Origin: Methylobacterium thuringiense
GTDB lineage: Bacteria; Pseudomonadota; Alphaproteobacteria; Rhizobiales; Beijerinckiaceae
Length of the DNA: 64,000 nucleotides
Direction of reading: 5' to 3'
NCBI RefSeq assembly: GCF_022179645.1
Contig: NZ_BPRA01000004.1
Span: forward strand, 1 to 64,000
Of the stretch, positions 56,945-64,000 are shown piece by piece; positions within the stretch are counted from its first letter, which is position 1; each line of letters begins with the position of its first letter. Below the pieces are notes generated by a model. The model was not told where the DNA came from. It made no database searches and worked only from the letters and a program-made list of their open reading frames with translations. The translations under genes were made by a program, and so were the position numbers.

Positions 56945-57976
56945 ATGCGTCTCTCGAATTCCCTCGGGCAAACCGTTCTCGCCGCGGCCTTCGGCGCGTC
57001 GATCGCGCTCGCCGGGAGCGCACCCGCCTGCGCGCAGTCCGAGTTGTTGAACGTCTCCTATGATCCGACGCGCGAGCTCTACAAGGACATCAACGCGGCC
57101 TTCGCCGAAGACTGGAAGGCCAAGACCGGCGAGACGATCACGGTGCGTGCGGCCCATGGCGGCTCGGGCGCTCAGGCGCGCACGGTGATCGACGGCATCC
57201 CGGCCGACGTGGTGACGCTCGGCATTCCCTCCGACATCGACGCCATCGCCCGGATCTCGAAGAAGATCTCGCCCGACTGGCGCACGAAGCTCCCCAACGA
57301 GGGGCTGCCCTACACCTCGACCGTGGTGTTCCTGGTGCGCAAGGGCAACCCGAAGGGCGTCAAGGACTGGGGCGACCTCGCCAAGCCCGACGTCAAGGTG
57401 ATCACCCCGAACCCCAAGACCTCCGCCGGCGGCCGCTGGAACTTCCTGGCGGCCTGGGGCTACGCCTACGAGCAGAACGGCAAGGACGTCGAGAAGGCCA
57501 ACGCCTTCGTCGGCCAGCTCTACAAGCAGGTCCCCGTCCTCGACACCGGCGCCCGCGGCTCCACCGTGACCTTCGCCCAGCGCGGCCTTGGCGACGTGCT
57601 GCCGACCTGGGAGAACGAGGCCTATCTCGTGTTCGACGAGTTCGGTCGCGACAAGTTCGACATCGTCGTGCCGCCGACCTCGATCTACGCCGAGCCGCCG
57701 GTCGCCCTCGTGGACGCGAACGTCGACAGACGAGGCACCCGTAAGCAGGCCGAGGCCTACCTGCAGTTCCTCTACACCGACGCGGCCCAGGCGATCTTCG
57801 CCAAGCACCACTATCGCCCGCTCAAGCGCGAGGCCGCGAAGAAGGAGGATCTCGCGCTGCTGCCCGAGATCAAGCTCTTCAAGATCGAGGATCTCCAGGG
57901 CAGCTGGGACGACATCCAGAAGAAGAACTTCGACAATGGCGGGCTGTTCGATCAGCTCGGCAAGGCCGGGCGCTAA
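56945..57976 (+). CDS. sbp: Periplasmic sulfate-binding protein
   Basis: The 343-residue product has a signal peptide (cut near ACA|QSE, about residue 31), then LLNVSYDPTRELYKDINAAF, the Sbp/CysP signature, and the sulfate-binding stretch AAHGGSGAQARTVIDG and NPKTSAGGRWNFLAAWGYA. It delivers sulfate or thiosulfate to the ABC transporter encoded next. It leads the operon; cysT follows after six bases. Confidence 0.95.
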   Translation: MRLSNSLGQTVLAAAFGASIALAGSAPACAQSELLNVSYDPTRELYKDINAAFAEDWKAKTGETITVRAAHGGSGAQARTVIDGIPADVVTLGIPSDIDAIARISKKISPDWRTKLPNEGLPYTSTVVFLVRKGNPKGVKDWGDLAKPDVKVITPNPKTSAGGRWNFLAAWGYAYEQNGKDVEKANAFVGQLYKQVPVLDTGARGSTVTFAQRGLGDVLPTWENEAYLVFDEFGRDKFDIVVPPTSIYAEPPVALVDANVDRRGTRKQAEAYLQFLYTDAAQAIFAKHHYRPLKREAAKKEDLALLPEIKLFKIEDLQGSWDDIQKKNFDNGGLFDQLGKAGR

Positions 57977-57982
57977 CCCGCG

Positions 57983-58840
57983 ATGGCGAGTTCCTCTCCC
58001 CGACCCAGGCGGCGCTTTCGCCAACCCAGCGTGATCCCCGGCTTCGGGCTCACCCTCGGCTACACCCTGACCTGCCTATCGCTGATCGTCTTGCTCCCGC
58101 TCGCCGCCCTCGTGGTGCGGGCCTCGGGCCTCGGCTTCGCCGGCATCTGGGACGTCGCGACCGACCCGCGCGTGGCGAGTGCGCTGCGCGTCAGCTTCGG
58201 CGTCTCGCTGCTGGCGGCGCTCACCGCCTCGATCTTCGGTGGCATCGTGGCCTGGGTGCTGACCCGCTACGATTTCCCCGGCCGCCGGATCATCGACGCC
58301 GTCGTCGACCTGCCCTTCGCGCTGCCGACCGCCGTGGCGGGCATCGCGCTGGCCTCGCTCTACGCACCGAACGGCCTCGTCGGCGAGCAGCTGGCCAAGT
58401 TCGGCATCGAGGCGGCCTACACGCCGCTCGGCATCTACATCGCCATGGTCTTCATCGGCCTGCCGTTTGCCGTACGCACCGTGCAACCGCTGATCGCCGA
58501 GATCGACAGGGAGATCGAGGAGGCTTCGGCCATCCTCGGCTCCACCCGGCTCGGCACACTGACGAAGGTGGTGCTGCCGCCGCTGATCCCGGCCGTGCTG
58601 ACCGGCTTCGCGCTCGCCTTCGCCCGCGGCGTCGGCGAATATGGCTCGATCATCTTCATCGCCGGCAATCTCCCCTACGTCTCCGAGATCGCGCCGCTGC
58701 TGATCGTGATCAAGCTGTCGGAGTTCGACTATGCCGGCGCCTGCGCCATCGCGACGATCATGCTCGCGATCTCGTTCACGGTGCTGCTCGCCATCAATCT
58801 GATCCAGGCCTGGAGCCGGCGGAGATTCGGCTATGTCTGA
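57983..58840 (+). CDS. cysT: Sulfate ABC transporter permease CysT
   Basis: The 285-residue inner-membrane permease has six hydrophobic segments; the first is [20 protein letters not shown]. The EAA-type loop that contacts the ATPase reads [25 protein letters not shown] near the N terminus and [14 protein letters not shown] are typical of CysT. The first 15 residues are Arg/Pro-rich. The stop overlaps cysW by eight bases. Confidence 0.94.
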   Translation: MASSSPRPRRRFRQPSVIPGFGLTLGYTLTCLSLIVLLPLAALVVRASGLGFAGIWDVATDPRVASALRVSFGVSLLAALTASIFGGIVAWVLTRYDFPGRRIIDAVVDLPFALPTAVAGIALASLYAPNGLVGEQLAKFGIEAAYTPLGIYIAMVFIGLPFAVRTVQPLIAEIDREIEEASAILGSTRLGTLTKVVLPPLIPAVLTGFALAFARGVGEYGSIIFIAGNLPYVSEIAPLLIVIKLSEFDYAGACAIATIMLAISFTVLLAINLIQAWSRRRFGYV

Positions 58841-59598
58841 GGCGATCACCCCCGCCGACTTCCCGGTCGCCGAATCCGGCCTCCGGCCGCCCGCGAGCGT
58901 CGTCACCGAGACAGGCTGGGTGCGCTGGACCCTGATCGCGGTGGCCGTCACCTTCCTGGCCCTGTTCCTGGTGCTGCCGCTCGTCACGGTGTTCGTCCAG
59001 GCCTTCGCCAAGGGCGTCTCCGCCTATTTCACCGCCTTCACCGAGCCCGACGCCCATGCCGCGATCCGGCTGACCCTGATCACGGCCGCGATCGCCGTGC
59101 CGTTCAACGTCGTCTTCGGTGTGTCGGCGGCCTGGGCCATCGCCAAATTCAAGTTCTGGGGCCGAGACCTGCTCGTCACCTTGATCGACCTGCCATTCTC
59201 GGTCTCGCCGGTGGTCTCCGGTCTGATCTACGTGCTGGTCTTCGGGTCGCAGGGTCTGCTCGGCCCCTGGCTGATCGAGCACGACATCCAGGTGATCTTC
59301 GCGGTGCCGGGCATCGTGCTGGCCACGGTGTTCGTGACCTTCCCCTTCGTCGCCCGCCAGCTGATCCCGCTGATGCAGGAGCAGGGCACGGCGGAGGAGG
59401 AGGCGGCGATGACGCTCGGCGCCTCGGGCTGGCACGCCTTCCGGACCGTGACCCTGCCCAACATCCGCTGGGGCCTGCTCTACGCGGTCCTGCTCTGCAA
59501 TGCCCGCGCGATGGGCGAGTTCGGTGCCGTCTCGGTCGTGTCCGGCCATATTCGCGGCCTGACCAACACGCTGCCGCTCCACGTGGAGATCCTCTACA

Positions 59599-60774
<1,176 letters not shown>

Positions 60775-60880
60775 GAACGGCTCGGCCGGACGCACGAAGC
60801 GCATCGGCCGTTCCCTGCCCGGGAAAAACCGGGATGACGCGCGCGCAGCCAGCGGCTAGGACATGGTCCGTTGCCCTGCC

Positions 60881-60956
60881 GGGCCTGTAGCTCAATGGTT
60901 AGAGCCGACCGCTCATAACGGTCTGGTTGCAGGTTCGAGTCCTGCCGGGCCCACCA
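60881..60956 (+). tRNA. tRNA with CAU anticodon (tRNA-Ile2 or elongator tRNA-Met)
   Basis: The 76-base gene folds as a cloverleaf: acceptor GGGCCTG/CGGGCCC (one G-U pair), anticodon stem GACCG/CGGTC around CTCATAA, T arm GCAGG-TTCGAGT-CCTGC, and an encoded CCA end. CAU in this context can be Met or, if lysidine is added by TilS, Ile (AUA). The short D loop (CTCAATGGTTAGAGC) and the GGGCC acceptor resemble the Ile2 type, so Ile2 is slightly preferred. Its 3' end lies beside an integrase. Confidence 0.93.
60932..60956 (+). other. Probable attachment site (attL) at the tRNA 3' end
   Basis: Tyrosine integrases often recombine within the 3' part of a tRNA gene, here from the T arm to CCA. The integrase starts 1.3 kb away and is transcribed towards the tRNA. 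The matching attR copy should lie outside this window; no second copy is seen within it. Confidence 0.5.
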
Positions 60957-61029
60957 ATTCCATCAACGGCTTAAGCTGTACGTTACCACGGATTGCCAGA
61001 CACAACCAACGAATTGACCAACGAAACGG

Positions 61030-62487
<1,458 letters not shown>

Positions 62488-62501
<14 letters not shown>

Positions 62502-62769
62502 CGCGCCCCTCTTGCTCTGGGGTGAGGGCGGATCGGCCTGCGGGGGTGATCGCGTAGCCAGCGCCAGCCGGGCCATCATCCGTCCATAGGCCGCGCGCGT
62601 ATTTGGTCAGGCCCTTCCGCGCGAGGTGGCGAACGTTGCGTCGCACGAGCGATCGGTCGATTTCTCCCCGTCTCGCGATACCGTCGAAGCTGAGGAAGCC
62701 GGGATCACCGAAGTCATCGTGGCATCCGTCAAGCGCAACTAGAATGCGCCTGTGGTTCTCGCTCAGCAT
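62488..62769 (-). CDS. Small winged-helix-like protein of the integrative element
   Basis: The 93-residue product (MLSENHRRILVALDGCHDDF, then GEIDRSLVRRNVRHLARKGL and AGYAITPAGRSAL) looks like a short winged-helix DNA-binding protein. It overlaps the next gene by 14 bases and may regulate the element. Not assignable to a named family. Confidence 0.6.
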
Positions 62770-62775
62770 CCTGCC

Positions 62776-63186
62776 TCACTTGTTAGGGCTTGTGGATAAG
62801 GCGACCGGTCGATCCAGGTCGCCCGTATCCGTGGGCTGTTGCGGGGAGAGCGAGGCGGCAAGCTCTGGATGGCTGAGCGCGCTCTCAACGATGCTGCGGA
62901 TTTCATCGGCGACGGCCGAGTGGAGGGCGAGCGTGTCGTCGTAGTCGAAGTCGGCGCGAAGATAGTCGCCCATAGCGAGGCGGCCGATGACATCTCCAGA
63001 CCAGACGGCCATCTGATCGTCGTGGCAGACACGGTCCGCATCCGACATGGTCTCTGCTCGTCTGCTGGCTTCTGCCGAGAGCAGGCGCGGTTGGGTGTGG
63101 GGCAGGCCCATCCACTTCGTGTAAGACGCCAGCCTTCGCAGCAGTTCGGCCGTGCTGAGCGCGCGGATTTCCTCGACTTCGGTCAT
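62776..63186 (-). CDS. Hypothetical protein of the integrative element
   Basis: The 136-residue product starts MTEVEEIRALSTAELLRRLA with a GGAGG site seven bases upstream. It is mostly helical and acidic, with DRVCHDDQMAVWSGDVIGRL in the middle and a Thr/Pro-rich end. Its ATG overlaps the stop of the gene upstream (ATGA). I do not recognise the family. Confidence 0.65.
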   Translation of the reverse strand: MTEVEEIRALSTAELLRRLASYTKWMGLPHTQPRLLSAEASRRAETMSDADRVCHDDQMAVWSGDVIGRLAMGDYLRADFDYDDTLALHSAVADEIRSIVESALSHPELAASLSPQQPTDTGDLDRPVALSTSPNK

Positions 63187-63506
63187 AACTCGACCTCCCG
63201 GCATCGCTCTGTAAGGAAGCGGCACTGGCCGATCCGGCACTCGCAAAGATCGCGGTCATCTTGCGGCGAAAGCGGCGACATCACCCGGTGTATTTGTTCC
63301 GCGAGCCACTGGACGCCTGCCGTGTCTCCGAACTGGTCCCAACGGTTGGCGGCAGCTTCGGCGATGGCTCTTGCCTTCTCGTAGCGCTCGCTCGTCTCTG
63401 CTGCCGACCTATCTCGGTCACGCTCTCGCGACTCTGCGCTACGACAATTCGGCCAAGAGCAAAGATGAGGCTCTTCCCAGCATGCGGCCTTGCTGTCGCA
63501 ACTCAT
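63183..63506 (-). CDS. Hypothetical cysteine-bearing protein of the integrative element
   Basis: The 107-residue product begins MSCDSKAACWEEPHLCSWPN and ends DLCECRIGQCRFLTERC; eight cysteines fall in two clusters, which could bind zinc. A helical, charged middle (RERDRDRSAAETSERYEKAR) separates them. The ATG at 63506 has GGAG about seven bases upstream; a longer open frame to 63758 has no supporting start. It overlaps the next gene by four bases. Confidence 0.6.
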   Translation of the reverse strand: MSCDSKAACWEEPHLCSWPNCRSAESRERDRDRSAAETSERYEKARAIAEAAANRWDQFGDTAGVQWLAEQIHRVMSPLSPQDDRDLCECRIGQCRFLTERCREVEL

Positions 63507-63937
63507 CACAGCGCTCCATAGATTAGAGCGCCCGATGCGCTCAGGCTTGCCAACAGATCGTATGAAAGCCCTCCCGCAGTAAGACCTCGGACAGTCAAGG
63601 ACGAAGCCACGAAGTGGCGCGAAGCGTCCTTTACTGGCCGATGTCGTCTGCGATCCTGAGGAGGCGAGCGCAAATCTTCTACCACGAGATTGTCGCTCAA
63701 GGCAGGATGCTGCGTCTCGCCTCCCTCCGCCGAAGCGGAGCTTTCGAAGGACGCGCACAAATCTTGTAGCCCGGAATTTGAGTCCAAGCTGATCTTCTGC
63801 GTCGCGCCCTTCTCCCCTTGCGGGGAACTGAATGTTACATACCGCGCACCCAATGCTTGGGTTGTTCTTTGCCGAAAGAAGAATATCGAACGATCAGGAC
63901 TCGTGCTCACTTCCGTGGTCGGCACGAAGGCCGCCAC
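63506..63937 (-). CDS. Hypothetical open frame at the window end
   Basis: A 143-codon frame (GTG start at 63937, no ribosome binding site) runs into the next gene with a TGATG overlap. It is Ser-rich with no recognisable domain. Base composition is less GC-rich than the core genome. The frame could be a real element gene or chance; the overlap with the next start is the only support. Confidence 0.35.
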   Translation of the reverse strand: MAAFVPTTEVSTSPDRSIFFFRQRTTQALGARYVTFSSPQGEKGATQKISLDSNSGLQDLCASFESSASAEGGETQHPALSDNLVVEDLRSPPQDRRRHRPVKDASRHFVASSLTVRGLTAGGLSYDLLASLSASGALIYGAL

Positions 63938-64000
63938 AAGATGGGTTTCGTGAAGTGGGCGCCCACGGCTTATTAGCGCGGTCTGGCCGCATGGGATGGC

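Noticed and set aside
60818-60833. CCCGG-GAAAAA-CCGGG as a terminator after cysA
   Set aside because: The stem is only 5 bp, has no T run and lies 40 bases past the gene; too weak to call.

Overview
The window is GC-rich chromosomal DNA from an alphaproteobacterium. The ribosomal protein sequences, the joined S10/spc/alpha gene order, the GTG/TTG-rich start codons and the low-complexity tails on several ribosomal proteins fit Methylobacterium/Methylorubrum (Hyphomicrobiales) best. That assignment rests on recognition, not on a search.

Bases 1-15926 are the ribosomal protein supercluster, all on the + strand: rpsJ (3' end only), rplC, rplD, rplW, rplB, rpsS, rplV, rpsC, rplP, rpmC, rpsQ; a 400-base break holding a terminator and a likely new promoter; then rplN, rplX, rplE, rpsN, rpsH, rplF, rplR, rpsE, rpmD, rplO, secY, adk; then rpsM, rpsK, a metallo-beta-lactamase-fold hydrolase, rpoA and rplQ. 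GC-rich hairpins occupy most of the wider gaps. A strong terminator closes the cluster at 15952-15978.

Bases 15988-27158 (- strand) are one tightly overlapping chemosensory operon, read from 27158 downwards: CheW, CheR with TPRs, CheW, a membrane receptor, CheA with a receiver domain, CheB, then two receiver-containing histidine kinases. No CheY or flagellar gene is present. The set resembles the 'alternative cellular function' class (Wsp of Pseudomonas, Che3 of Rhodospirillum centenum) more than a flagellar system.

Bases 27300-38100 hold amino-acid biosynthesis mixed with accessory genes. ilvB lies behind a leader peptide and attenuator, followed by ilvH; then a MazE/PemK-type toxin-antitoxin pair, a beta-class GST, a TetR regulator, ilvC, a PNPOx-family flavoprotein, trpS (-), an endonuclease III homologue (-), a secreted GyrI-like protein (-), and dapF overlapping mtaB. 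Bases 39577-45513 carry rpsA, sppA, ihfB, a lapA-domain protein, trpF and trpB (no trpA follows). A frameshifted cupin pseudogene, a NIT-domain chemoreceptor, a divergent RND efflux adaptor/pump pair, a Crp/Fnr regulator, a GH25 lysozyme lipoprotein, a DUF488 protein and a secreted Yellow/MRJP-like protein follow.

Bases 56945-60774 are a sulfate ABC transporter operon (sbp-cysT-cysW-cysA). A CAU-anticodon tRNA (60881-60956) follows. Beside its 3' end, facing it, is a tyrosine integrase with a string of small overlapping - strand genes running to the window end. This is the left end of an integrative element whose other end lies outside the window.
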